This document shows, piece after piece, positions 51,526 through 58,849 of a stretch of 58,849 bases of DNA. A model generated the notes under the pieces. It saw nothing but the letters and a program-made list of their open reading frames with translations, made no database searches and had not been told where the DNA came from. Source of the stretch: Candidatus Bathyarchaeota archaeon (GTDB lineage: Archaea > Thermoproteota > Bathyarchaeia > Bathyarchaeales > Bathycorpusculaceae); NCBI GenBank assembly GCA_018396675.1, contig JAGTQX010000012.1:1-58849 (forward strand), given 5' to 3'. The position numbers and the translations under genes were made by a program. Each line of letters starts with the position of its first letter. The stretch's first letter is position 1.

Positions 51526-54168
51526 ATGATAAGCACAACCTATAACTTTAGACGTGTTTCCAATCTGCAAGGTATCTTGCTTTCAGCAATTTTGGCAATC
51601 TCGATCTTGGCAACTGTCGCGCCTACGGCTTTTAACTCTGCAAATGGAGTAACGCCAGATGCTATTCAAAAAATAACCAAAGATGTAGTTGAAACGTTGC
51701 AAAATTCAGTCACGGAACAAGTGAACGTTATAATTCAAACAACAGACAACGCTGAAGCTGCGGCTGTTGTTGAAGAGCTCGGCGGACAAGTTTCAATAAC
51801 ATACAAAAGCATTGAAGCTTTAGCTGCCTCCATACCTGCACGCAGTCTTTTGAAACTTGCTTCCAACAGTTATATACTGAAAATATTCAAGGATGCTATT
51901 CGAGAAATATGCTATAGCGGCGCGATGACCGAGAATCTAAAATACGCAATCCCATTTGATCCAGTGACAGGTGAACCAGTTCTTGCAGATGAAATTTCAG
52001 GCATTGAAGTTGAGCCAATAGCAATAGACGAAATAGCATCTGCTGAACCTGGAATCTACACAAACGCCGAGTTAACCGGTGCTAGCTCCGTTTGGGGAGA
52101 AACTGCTGGTCAAGGCAGCACTGTTGTTATAATTGACACTGGAGTTTGGTCAGCGTCCCCTCTGCTCTCTGGAAATGTGATTGGCGGAGTTGACATAAGC
52201 GCAGATGTTGGAACACCATACGAAGGATGGAACCTTACGACGAATCACTATCACGGAACCGCATGTGCCCATTTACTCGCTGCTCATGCTCTATTGAGAT
52301 TTAGACCAGGGCATCCATGGGGCGAGGCAATTTACAATTATGACCCGACAGGGACTTGGAAAGACGCAAGCGGCTACATCTACACCTATTGTTATGGAAT
52401 AGCACCAGCCGCATCAATATATGCCATAAAAGTGTTTCCACATGATGGTTCTGGAGCACCAACATCCACAATAATGCAAGCAATAGACATAGCAATACAA
52501 ATGAAAGCCAGTGGAGTATTAGACGTAGACGTTATCAGCATGAGCCTAGGCGGAGGAATAGGCGCTGACGGCGAAGATCCAGAAGACCTGCTGGTTGACG
52601 CCGCAACCGGAACAGGAATAACTGTTGTGGCGGCTGCAGGAAACGAGGGTCCCTCCCAATTGAGGGTGGCTTCACCTGGAAGCGCAAAAACCGCGATAAC
52701 TGTAGGTGCAGCCATGGATCCGATACATGAATGGGTGTTCGGCGACATATACTTCTATTCTTACTATGGACAGCCGGCTGGAAACGGATTAGGCTATGAT
52801 CTATGGTATCCTCACGACTACATGTCTATAGTTGACTTCAGCAGTAGAGGTCCATCAGCTGATGGAAGATTGAAGCCCGAAGTTGTCGCAACAGGTTCAT
52901 GGTGTTTCTTAGGTGTTTTTGCGGATGGGTATATAAGAATCGGTGGTGGTACGTCATATTCAACGCCTCAAGTTGCTGGAGTCGCTGCATTACTCAACTC
53001 TTATATAGAAGCAAATGGTTTGTCCTACGGACCCAAGGAAATCAAACAAGCCGTAATTGATGGTGCTGTGCCAATTCCAGGCTTCACCAGTTACGAACAA
53101 GGCGCAGGCTATGTTAACGCATTAAACGCATTAAACGTGATAAAGTCTGGCACTTTTGGGAAACTTCCCACAACATGGTCTCATCATATTGGCGATCTAT
53201 GGTTCCCACCAATAGATATAACGTGCCTACGCAATGGGAAGGCAACATTCTACAATATATTGCTTGAACCGGCAAAGTATCAATATTTCGCTTTCTGGGT
53301 TTCAAGCGAGGTTGACTCAATAAAGATCACGTTATCAGACGTGGTTCTAGCAGATCCAGAAGAACAAAACCCACTATGGGGCGACGCAGGAATAATATAC
53401 CTAAGCACCGCTGAGAGAGGCGGATCAGACAGCTACCTGATCTACGGCTTATATTTCAATGGCGACGGTGAGGTTCTCGTGACCTCAGATGCACCGTTTG
53501 AATCAGGCGTAATTAGACTTGCTCTCGCAGGAGACTTTTCAAGTTACAACCAGGTAATTGTTGGAAAAATGACAATTGAGGTAACAGAAGTTTGGGCTTC
53601 AAGCGTCGACAAAAATGTTATACTATACAACAACGGTGTTCCAACAACCGCTCAAGTGGAAGTCTATCCAGGAAAAATTGAAGGCTACTATGGAACGATT
53701 AAACAAGGCGAGACAGATGTATACACCTTTAACATAAAGGATGCGAATGGATTTGCATTCGTGTTCCTCTACTGGTACCGAGACTGGTCTATGTGGGCGA
53801 CAAGCGACTTGGACCTAATAATAATTAACCCAGATGGTTCGCTAAATGTTGATGGTGCAACCCTAGCATCACCAGAAGTAGCAACGTTAGCCGTTGGGCC
53901 TGGAGAATACACGATACTCATAGATGGATACCAAGTCTACTTCGGCAAAACTGAATACTATTATCTCGAAATAGTGTATTTTGCAGACACAACTCCAATA
54001 TGGACATCACCACTGATAAACCTGAAATGCATGGCAACCGTCAAATCGCCAAAATATGGAGTAGCCGTAGTCTGGCTGTACAACACCGACTTTGACACGT
54101 GGTACATTGGCGGATTTGCAAACCTCGCAAAAACGTCAAGAGGATGCAAAAGTCTCTTCTCAATTTAG
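51526..54168 (+). CDS. secreted subtilisin-like serine protease (S8)
   Basis: An 880-residue secreted protease. A signal peptide spans about residues 16-40 (LLSAILAISILATVAPTAF), then an I9-like propeptide (NVIIQTTDNAEAAAVVEELGG). Catalytic Asp204 (IIDTGVW), His243 (YHGTACAH), oxyanion Asn373 (AAGNEG) and Ser477 (GTSYSTP) are present. The C-terminal 350 residues are beta-rich with a pre-peptidase-C-like domain (KQGETDVYTFNI, DLDLIIINPDGSL). No membrane anchor or cell-wall motif was seen. It likely digests extracellular protein. ATG start. Confidence 0.93.
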   Translation: MISTTYNFRRVSNLQGILLSAILAISILATVAPTAFNSANGVTPDAIQKITKDVVETLQNSVTEQVNVIIQTTDNAEAAAVVEELGGQVSITYKSIEALAASIPARSLLKLASNSYILKIFKDAIREICYSGAMTENLKYAIPFDPVTGEPVLADEISGIEVEPIAIDEIASAEPGIYTNAELTGASSVWGETAGQGSTVVIIDTGVWSASPLLSGNVIGGVDISADVGTPYEGWNLTTNHYHGTACAHLLAAHALLRFRPGHPWGEAIYNYDPTGTWKDASGYIYTYCYGIAPAASIYAIKVFPHDGSGAPTSTIMQAIDIAIQMKASGVLDVDVISMSLGGGIGADGEDPEDLLVDAATGTGITVVAAAGNEGPSQLRVASPGSAKTAITVGAAMDPIHEWVFGDIYFYSYYGQPAGNGLGYDLWYPHDYMSIVDFSSRGPSADGRLKPEVVATGSWCFLGVFADGYIRIGGGTSYSTPQVAGVAALLNSYIEANGLSYGPKEIKQAVIDGAVPIPGFTSYEQGAGYVNALNALNVIKSGTFGKLPTTWSHHIGDLWFPPIDITCLRNGKATFYNILLEPAKYQYFAFWVSSEVDSIKITLSDVVLADPEEQNPLWGDAGIIYLSTAERGGSDSYLIYGLYFNGDGEVLVTSDAPFESGVIRLALAGDFSSYNQVIVGKMTIEVTEVWASSVDKNVILYNNGVPTTAQVEVYPGKIEGYYGTIKQGETDVYTFNIKDANGFAFVFLYWYRDWSMWATSDLDLIIINPDGSLNVDGATLASPEVATLAVGPGEYTILIDGYQVYFGKTEYYYLEIVYFADTTPIWTSPLINLKCMATVKSPKYGVAVVWLYNTDFDTWYIGGFANLAKTSRGCKSLFSI

Positions 54169-54217
54169 ATATTTCAACCTTTCCCTTCTTTTTCTGTTTT
54201 CTAGAAATCTTTTGTAA

Positions 54218-54321
54218 TAGCGGGGGGTCGACTTTCAAGAGGCCAAGACTTGTCCTCTTTTTGAACGACCGATCTCTGGGTTATGAGCCCAGCGGGTTAA
54301 TCCTGGCTACCCCACCCCGCT
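54218..54321 (-). tRNA. initiator tRNA-Met (CAT) with a 28-nt intron in the T loop
   Basis: The minus strand gives a 76-nt mature tRNA after removing 28 bases: acceptor AGCGGGG/CCCCGCT, D stem GGGT/ACCC, anticodon stem CTGGG/CCCAG with loop CTCATAA (anticodon CAT), and T stem GGTCG/CGACC. The A1-U72 pair and the three G-C pairs at 29-31:39-41 are initiator hallmarks. The T loop (TTCAAA...T) is interrupted between positions 59 and 60. The 3' CCA is not encoded. A TATA-like GATTTAAGA is at 54346-54354, about 25 bases before the 5' end. Confidence 0.93.
54232..54259 (-). other. archaeal tRNA intron with bulge-helix-bulge
   Basis: On the minus strand the 28-base intron is bounded by a textbook hBHBh' fold: outer helix GGTCG/CGACC, 3-nt bulge AAA (5' site) and AGT (3' site), 4-bp central helix TTCA/TGAA, and inner helix AGAGG/CCTCT with an 11-base loop. 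Cutting after the second base of each bulge gives the standard T loop TTCAAAT, as in the tRNA-Gly of this window. Confidence 0.85.
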
Positions 54322-54417
54322 GATTGTATGGTGAACCGAAAACTCTCTTAAATCTTTTTAGGATATTTGGAAAGCTTTATTATTGCATCTTGGCATTATC
54401 GAGCGTGGTTGGTTGTT

Positions 54418-55062
54418 ATGGATCGGCCGTATTTCCATGAGATTTTCGCTCCGGTGCTTGAGAATCCGATTTTTGTTCAAGGGCTGCCTGGTTTTGGGAA
54501 TGTTGGGAAGATTGCTGCACATCTTTTGATAAAGTTTTGCGGAGCAAAGCCTTTCGCTGAGTTTTATGCGCCTTATTTTCCTGATTATGTTTCTGTTGAT
54601 TCTGGTGGTGTTTGTCGTTTGCCAAAATATGAGTTCTACGCTGCGCCTATGGAACGAAACGATTTTATAATAATGACTGGTGACACGCAACCGTCGTTTG
54701 AGGATGTTGTTGCGCATTATGAAATATGTAGCGAAATATTGGACTCTGTAGTGAAGCATGGTTGCAGTCTAGTCATAACGATGGGTGGTGTGCCGACTGC
54801 TGAAAATAATGCGCAGGTTTATGTCGCGGCTACATCACCTAGACTTGCTATGGAGTTTATGGAGAAAGGCGCTAAACTATACGTTAAGGGGCGGGTGGTT
54901 GGTGCTACTGGTTTGCTGCTTGGGATGGCTAAGGAACGGGGATTAGACGGTGTATGCTTGCTTGGAGCAACTACAGGGTTTAAGGCTGACCGTGGAGCCG
55001 GGTTTTCGGTTTTCAAGTTTCTTATGAAGGCGCTTGGGAACGAGATGAAGGAAGGGTTATAA
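54418..55062 (+). CDS. PAC2 family proteasome-assembly-chaperone-like protein
   Basis: A 214-residue protein of the PAC2 (proteasome assembly chaperone 2) superfamily: NPIFVQGLPGFGNVGKIAAHLLI at the start, VSVDSGGVCRLPKYEFYA, ITMGGVPTAENN, and the ATGLLLGMAKERGLDGVCLLGATTGF segment. It may aid proteasome assembly, by analogy; archaeal members often lack proof. The ATG at 54418 is preferred over an ATG at 54367, which lies close to the TATA-like element for the region. Confidence 0.85.
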   Translation: MDRPYFHEIFAPVLENPIFVQGLPGFGNVGKIAAHLLIKFCGAKPFAEFYAPYFPDYVSVDSGGVCRLPKYEFYAAPMERNDFIIMTGDTQPSFEDVVAHYEICSEILDSVVKHGCSLVITMGGVPTAENNAQVYVAATSPRLAMEFMEKGAKLYVKGRVVGATGLLLGMAKERGLDGVCLLGATTGFKADRGAGFSVFKFLMKALGNEMKEGL

Positions 55063-55115
55063 GGAAAATGTTAATTCTATGAAATGCTGTAAGCTGTAGA
55101 AAAAGGGCGGTAAAC

Positions 55116-55343
55116 TTGGGCGAGAAAAAATCGTTTGGATTTGATTTGGGTTCTAAATTTTGGAGAACGTTCCTTACGTTGTTTTCTGTTTTGTTAATAT
55201 TTGGCGGACCAACTTATGCTGTTCTCGTTTTCTGGAAGGTTCTGGATTTGGATTATGCGTTTTCTATGATTTTAAGTTTCGTTTTGTTCATAATTGGCTT
55301 GGTTTTGCTTCTTTACTTAATAAGTAAAAAGGTTATTTCTTGA
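55116..55343 (+). CDS. small membrane protein, two transmembrane segments
   Basis: A 75-residue protein with two hydrophobic segments (FLTLFSVLLIFGGPTYAVLVF and MILSFVLFIIGLVLLLYLI) separated by a short acidic loop, and a basic N-terminus. Function unknown. TTG start, 53 bases after the PAC2 gene. It overlaps no other gene and precedes the C/D sRNA on the other strand. Confidence 0.65.
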   Translation: MGEKKSFGFDLGSKFWRTFLTLFSVLLIFGGPTYAVLVFWKVLDLDYAFSMILSFVLFIIGLVLLLYLISKKVIS

Positions 55344-55349
55344 ACGGCT

Positions 55350-55407
55350 TTGCCTCAGATACCCCAGGGAGCATCATCAATTCAGCAGTGAAGCTCTTCA
55401 TCGGCAA
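55350..55407 (-). ncRNA. C/D box guide sRNA (candidate)
   Basis: The minus strand gives a near-perfect C/D box sRNA of 58 nt: terminal stem TTGCC/GGCAA, C box CGATGA, a 12-nt guide, D' box CTGA, 2-nt spacer, C' box TGATGA, a 15-nt guide and D box CTGA. A TATA-like TTTTTAAC lies 23-30 bases upstream (55430-55437), as expected for a short RNA with its own promoter. The gene set already includes L7Ae, the C/D core protein. Targets not identified; the C box has one substitution from TGATGA. Confidence 0.72.
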
Positions 55408-55472
55408 TAATGAATAGTTGAGAAAGGATGTTAAAAAGGGTTCGGTTGTGTGGTCTTTCTGTTTTGGAGCAA

Positions 55473-55489
55473 AGCATATAAGATATGCT
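55473..55489. promoter_or_regulatory. palindromic TATA region of the gene at 55506
   Basis: AGCATAT-AAG-ATATGCT, a perfect 7-bp palindrome with 3-base spacer, contains the TATA box (CATATAAG). The expected start of transcription is at the ATG of the next gene (55506), making it leaderless. Confidence 0.6.
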
Positions 55490-55505
55490 AAAAGATATAC
55501 TATTT

Positions 55506-56084
55506 ATGCAGAAAGATAAGGAGAAAATAGAGGAAATTCTAAAAAAGGACGAAGCTGCAAGAAGAACGACAATAATTCTCGAAAAAGAAGAACGGGAATT
55601 TATTGACAAACTGATTAGTGAAGGAAAGGAGCCTGGCATTAAGCCTCTGATTTCTAAAATGCTTGACGTTTACAGAAGCATGATGATCTATGATTGGCGT
55701 TTTCCAGGCGAATACTATTGTGGAATAAGTCGCATAGCCTTCATAAACATAGAACTCTTGAACATTCTGATTCAAAATATTCCGGAAGAAAAATGGCGGG
55801 AAATTGGTCGAAAAATGGGCGAAGCGGCGAAAGTTTCAATGGAAGCAACCCTCGGCATCCAAACGACAAATCAAGAAAAATGGCTTGAAGTCTTTAAACG
55901 GCTACGCATTCAAGGTTTCGGCGACTTCTATCTAAAAGACAAGTATATACTGATAAAAGCGCCTTTCATAAGCGAAACCGAAATATGGGCTGGTTTTCTG
56001 GAAGGTTTACTCAATGTAGAATTAGACATTAAGACATCTACGCCCCCGTTTGTTTTCGAGATTACACCTCAACTAAATAAGTAA
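55506..56084 (+). CDS. hypothetical protein with possible ribbon-helix-helix N-terminal
   Basis: About 192 residues from ATG 55506; the frame extends to 55485, but that ATG lies within the TATA palindrome. Residues about 20-60 (RRTTIILEKEEREFIDKLISEG, then KPLISKMLDVY) fit a strand-helix-helix pattern of ribbon-helix-helix repressors. The C-terminal 120 residues (EKWREIGRKMGEAAKVSMEA, LRIQGFGDFYLKDKYILIKA) resemble a small alpha-beta ligand domain of unknown family. The palindrome over its promoter would suit autorepression by a dimer. Confidence 0.6.
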   Translation: MQKDKEKIEEILKKDEAARRTTIILEKEEREFIDKLISEGKEPGIKPLISKMLDVYRSMMIYDWRFPGEYYCGISRIAFINIELLNILIQNIPEEKWREIGRKMGEAAKVSMEATLGIQTTNQEKWLEVFKRLRIQGFGDFYLKDKYILIKAPFISETEIWAGFLEGLLNVELDIKTSTPPFVFEITPQLNK

Positions 56085-56206
56085 CCCAAAATTCGCACTT
56101 TAGGGCTGAAACGTTTAAATTAGTTGTTAGTTTTCGTATAAAATAGCTGATGCGATTTGAGAGAAATCCATTGTTGGACTGTTGAGGGTTTATACGCTTT
56201 AGAGGG

Positions 56207-57262
56207 ATGAGCATGCATGAAGCCATGCTTTATGAGAAACTTGAAAACAAGAAGGTTAAATGCAATCTATGCGGTAGAAGATGCATCATAAAGGATGGCG
56301 GCACAGGTTTCTGTCTTGTGAGAAAGAATGAAGGCGGCGTCTTGCAATCGCTTGTTTATGGAAAAGCTATCTCCGCCTGCGTAGATCCTATAGGCAAGAA
56401 ACCGCTCTCACATTTTAATCCCGGCGCGTCCGTAATGTCCATCGCAACCATGGGCTGTAACTTTCGCTGCCAATTCTGTGACAACTGGATGATAAGCCAA
56501 GAAAAAAACATCGCCGGAAGAGATTTTCCTCCAGAAGAAGTAGTTAAAGCTACAATGGATAATGGTTGTCAAGGAATAAGCTACACTTATACAGAGCCAA
56601 CAATATTTTTTGAGTATGCTTATGAAACTGCAAAGCTTGCGCGTCAAGTTGGCTTTTTTAACACTTTCGTCACTAATGGATACATGACGCCAGAAGCTGT
56701 TAAAACCATTGCACCATACTTGGACGCTGCAACTGTAGACTTTAAGGGTGGCGGCGACCCGGACTTTTACAAAAGCTTCTCTTCTGTTCCATCCGTCGAG
56801 CCTATTTATGTGGCTTTGAAGGAGATGAAACGCAGCGGCATACACATCGAAATCACCAACCTTGTCGTGCCCAAAATTGGCGATTCAATAGACCGCGTAA
56901 GAGATCTTGCCATGTGGATAAGAGATATGCTTGGTGAAGACACTCCTTTCCACCTTTTACGTTTCCATCCAGACTATCAGCTTACGAATGTTCAGTCAAC
57001 GCCAGTGGAGACCTTGGAAAAAGCTTACGCGGCAGCTAAAAGCACTGGTTTAAACTACGTTTACATAGGGAATGTTCCAGGGCATCCAGCTGAAAATACT
57101 TATTGCCCGAACTGCAACGAGCTTTTAATTAAACGGTTCAGTTTTGAAATAACAAAATGGAATTTGACCAAGGACATGCGTTGCCCAGTGTGCGGGCGTG
57201 AAATTCCAATTAAGGGAAAATTACATGCGAGCGGTTACTCATACCCCTACGCGCTCTTCTGA
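56207..57262 (+). CDS. radical SAM protein, AmmeMemoRadiSam/PFL-activase type
   Basis: A 351-residue protein. The SAM cluster motif is C84-x3-C88-x2-C91 (MGCNFRCQFCDNW), preceded by cysteines in CNLCGRRC and FCLVRKNEGG, as in the AmmeMemoRadiSam radical SAM family (COG1180-type). The C-terminal tail has CPNCNELLI and CPVCGREIPI, a zinc ribbon. AmmeMemo partner genes (AMMECR1, Memo) are not in the window. Substrate unknown. The first ATG at 56207 follows GAGGG. Confidence 0.88.
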   Translation: MSMHEAMLYEKLENKKVKCNLCGRRCIIKDGGTGFCLVRKNEGGVLQSLVYGKAISACVDPIGKKPLSHFNPGASVMSIATMGCNFRCQFCDNWMISQEKNIAGRDFPPEEVVKATMDNGCQGISYTYTEPTIFFEYAYETAKLARQVGFFNTFVTNGYMTPEAVKTIAPYLDAATVDFKGGGDPDFYKSFSSVPSVEPIYVALKEMKRSGIHIEITNLVVPKIGDSIDRVRDLAMWIRDMLGEDTPFHLLRFHPDYQLTNVQSTPVETLEKAYAAAKSTGLNYVYIGNVPGHPAENTYCPNCNELLIKRFSFEITKWNLTKDMRCPVCGREIPIKGKLHASGYSYPYALF

Positions 57263-57328
57263 AATTTGAAAACAGAAAAGACACATTTTTATCCAGAAGG
57301 TTTGTTGCATAATATCTAGAGAGTAGAA

Positions 57329-58420
57329 ATGTGGCGTTATCTCCGACCAGACTCCATGGCAGTTTTGAACGACGACGCAGTCAAACGAAGTTTGGCCAGA
57401 TACTTCAACGTAATGCAAGGCGAAAAACCCGCGAAATTCCAAATAGCCAAAAAAATTTTTGCCAACTTTAACAAGGATGATTCGCTGGAAACGCTTTGGC
57501 AAAGACACTCTTCTTTGACACGCGACTTTTACAAACTTGAAAAAGAAATTGACACTGAACAAAAAAATTTGGAAGACATACCTCAACCGTCAAAATCTTA
57601 CTTAGACCTTAAAATCGAGATTGCAAGACGGATTCTTGAAGAATGCCATTTTTGTGTTAGAAAATGTGGTGTTAATAGGCTTAATGGCCATTTGGGATTC
57701 TGTAAATGTGGAACAGAATTAACGGTTTCAAGCATATTTGAGCACATGGGCGAAGAACCGGAGCTAGTTCCATCTGGAACAATATTCGCAATGGGGTGCA
57801 CAATGCGGTGCAAACACTGCCAAAATTGGACAATATCGCAGTGGGTAGATAAAGGCGAAGTTTACCCGCTGGAAAAACTGGCTAAAGAAGTCGAAGCCCT
57901 ACATAAAAACGGATGCAGAAACGCAAACCTTGTTGGCGGAGAACCAACTCCATGGCTGAAGCAGTGGCTTGAAACATTCAAACATGTGAATGTGAACATT
58001 CCAGTGGTTTGGAACTCAAACGCTTACTATAGCCAGGAAACAGCACGGCTTTTAGCCGGGTTCGCTGATGTTTATCTCTTAGATTTCAAGTATGGACCAG
58101 GTGAATGTGCTACGCAGATTTCAGAGGCGCCTGATTATTGGAAAGTTTGCACACAGAATCATCTAACTGCAAATGAATACGGTGAACTAATAATACGCGT
58201 CTTGGTATTGCCAAATCACTTGGAATGTTGCACAAAGCCGATACTTGAATGGATAGCTGAAAACCTTGGCGGAGAGACGCGTGTAAACGTTATGTTTCAG
58301 TACAGACCTGAATGGCGCGCGTACGAAGTTCCAGAATTGCGGCGGAGATTAACTAGGGAAGAGATGGAAGCGGCAATAAAATTAGCGAAAGATGCTGGGT
58401 TAACTAACTTCATAACATAA
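57329..58420 (+). CDS. radical SAM protein with N-terminal helical domain
   Basis: A 363-residue protein. SAM motif C157-x3-C161-x2-C164 (MGCTMRCKHCQNW), preceded by CHFCVRKCGVNR and FCKCGTE, the same layout as the previous gene and related to PFL-activating-type enzymes. An N-terminal 95-residue extension is not in the family core. The two radical SAM genes are 66 bases apart. Substrate unknown. ATG start. Confidence 0.85.
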   Translation: MWRYLRPDSMAVLNDDAVKRSLARYFNVMQGEKPAKFQIAKKIFANFNKDDSLETLWQRHSSLTRDFYKLEKEIDTEQKNLEDIPQPSKSYLDLKIEIARRILEECHFCVRKCGVNRLNGHLGFCKCGTELTVSSIFEHMGEEPELVPSGTIFAMGCTMRCKHCQNWTISQWVDKGEVYPLEKLAKEVEALHKNGCRNANLVGGEPTPWLKQWLETFKHVNVNIPVVWNSNAYYSQETARLLAGFADVYLLDFKYGPGECATQISEAPDYWKVCTQNHLTANEYGELIIRVLVLPNHLECCTKPILEWIAENLGGETRVNVMFQYRPEWRAYEVPELRRRLTREEMEAAIKLAKDAGLTNFIT

Positions 58421-58485
58421 ACCCGAAACTTATCGAAAGCTATTTCTTAAAGTCCACACCTTTCTAGAGGCAGACAGTGATTAAG

Positions 58486-58692
58486 ATGCCATATTGTCCA
58501 GAATGCGGAGGAGAAATGCTCTACATAATAGCCACCAAACACTATGTCTGTCAAAGCTGTGGACTTTCAGTCACACAACAGGAACTGATTGAGTTAAAGG
58601 AAAAACTCAGGTCTCCAAATGAAGGCGAGGAAGACGAGAAAGAAAAACGGCGAAAAGAATACTTGAAATGGTGGCTTAGCAAGAAAAAATAG
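58486..58692 (+). CDS. small zinc-ribbon protein
   Basis: A 68-residue protein: MPYCPECGGEMLYI, CQSCGLSVTQQELIEL and a Glu/Lys-rich tail (SPNEGEEDEKEKRRKE). Two cysteine pairs form a zinc ribbon; the tail is probably disordered. ATG at 58486; a GTG at 58477 is the longer start. It follows the radical SAM pair by about 60 bases. Function unknown. Confidence 0.75.
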   Translation: MPYCPECGGEMLYIIATKHYVCQSCGLSVTQQELIELKEKLRSPNEGEEDEKEKRRKEYLKWWLSKKK

Positions 58693-58849
58693 CCGCTTTT
58701 AAAAACTAAATACGCCCTTTTATTAGCGCATATTATTTTGAGTATTCTCGTCTAGGTTAACCGAGAAATAGTATGCTCTGAGGGTCACCGGTTAGCTAAT
58801 TTTTGATTATTGAGCTCTACCGTTATTCTTGGCTTTCTTTCCAATTTTC
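58693..58849. other. right-edge region without an assigned gene
   Basis: 157 bases. A short hairpin is visible, TTCTCG (58746-58751) and CGAGAA (58763-58768). The minus strand is open from 58849 to a stop at 58807 with a basic 13-residue end (KIGKKAKNNGRAQ), which could be the end of a gene lying outside the window. No tRNA is seen. Confidence 0.3.

Noticed and set aside
56130-56190. A second C/D-like RNA (CTGATGC and TTGAG boxes)
   Set aside because: Boxes differ from consensus, there is no terminal stem or second pair of boxes, and a promoter could explain the A/T-rich stretch.
1-58849. CRISPR arrays, insertion sequences, rRNA genes
   Set aside because: No regularly spaced repeats, transposase motifs or rRNA-like conserved stretches were seen on either strand.
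58807-58849. C-terminal end of a minus-strand gene at the right edge
   Set aside because: Only 13 basic residues are visible, too few to call; noted in the right-edge entry instead.

Overview
The window is from an archaeon. It carries archaeal/eukaryotic-type ribosomal proteins (L10e, S6e, S24e, S27ae, S28e, L24e, L40e, L7Ae), RNA polymerase subunits L and E', Spt4, TFB, Alba, aIF2 gamma, Gar1, exosome Csl4 and diphthamide synthase. Promoters are TATA-type (TTTAAATA/TTTATA-like boxes about 25 bp before short leaders), and TTG starts are frequent. Formyltransferase (Ftr) and a Fae-Hps protein point to tetrahydromethanopterin-linked C1 chemistry. A TACK-group archaeon, possibly Bathyarchaeia, is my inference; no marker was compared against a database.

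Layout. 1-9860: translation and RNA-processing genes (DUF655, KsgA, HemK2-like, L10e, Dph2, Csl4, RpoL) with PEP synthase, a kinase-like protein and a GIY-YIG protein that lacks a usual start codon. 9833-14702: phosphoesterase, APS kinase, then a short S10-type operon (L3-L4-L23-L2-S19) that stops after S19. 14769-19404, minus strand: S6e, aIF2 gamma, PIN nuclease, RpoE', Spt4, dephospho-CoA kinase, S24e, S27ae and a possible SecB-like protein. 19530-23274: MFS transporter, an HTH-Fae-Hps triple fusion with an inverted repeat over its TATA box, two small unknown genes and tRNA-Gly(CCC). 23348-25852: three-subunit 2-oxoacid:ferredoxin oxidoreductase. 25839-28619: AT-rich accessory patch with a beta-helix surface protein, a membrane protein and a winged-helix protein.

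28743-40239 is a purine region. purM, purS, purL and purQ lie on the plus strand. A convergent minus-strand run holds purF, purD, a HAD protein, a membrane-anchored propeller protein, ftr and a PfkB sugar/nucleoside kinase. 40346-49434: aspS, a KH protein, Alba, an Lrp-like regulator with sucCD, L40e, DUF116, TFB, Gar1, L7Ae-S28e-L24e. 49509-58692: three radical-SAM proteins, a secreted subtilase, initiator tRNA-Met with a T-loop intron, a PAC2-family protein, a probable C/D box sRNA, a possible ribbon-helix-helix protein with a palindromic promoter, and a small zinc ribbon protein.

How it fits together (inference). Kor plus SucCD would link 2-oxoglutarate to succinyl-CoA and ATP. Fae-Hps would interconvert hexulose-6-phosphate with ribulose-5-phosphate and formaldehyde and pass formaldehyde to H4MPT, supplying pentose for the purine genes. 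Ftr moves formyl groups between H4MPT and methanofuran and sits inside the purine run.

The most distinctive items are the initiator tRNA with a canonical bulge-helix-bulge intron in its T loop, the HTH-Fae-Hps fusion with its operator-like repeat, a KsgA whose catalytic NLPY motif is lost, and the C/D box sRNA. No CRISPR array, insertion sequence or rRNA gene was seen. I did not recognise an obviously new multi-gene defence or mobile system.
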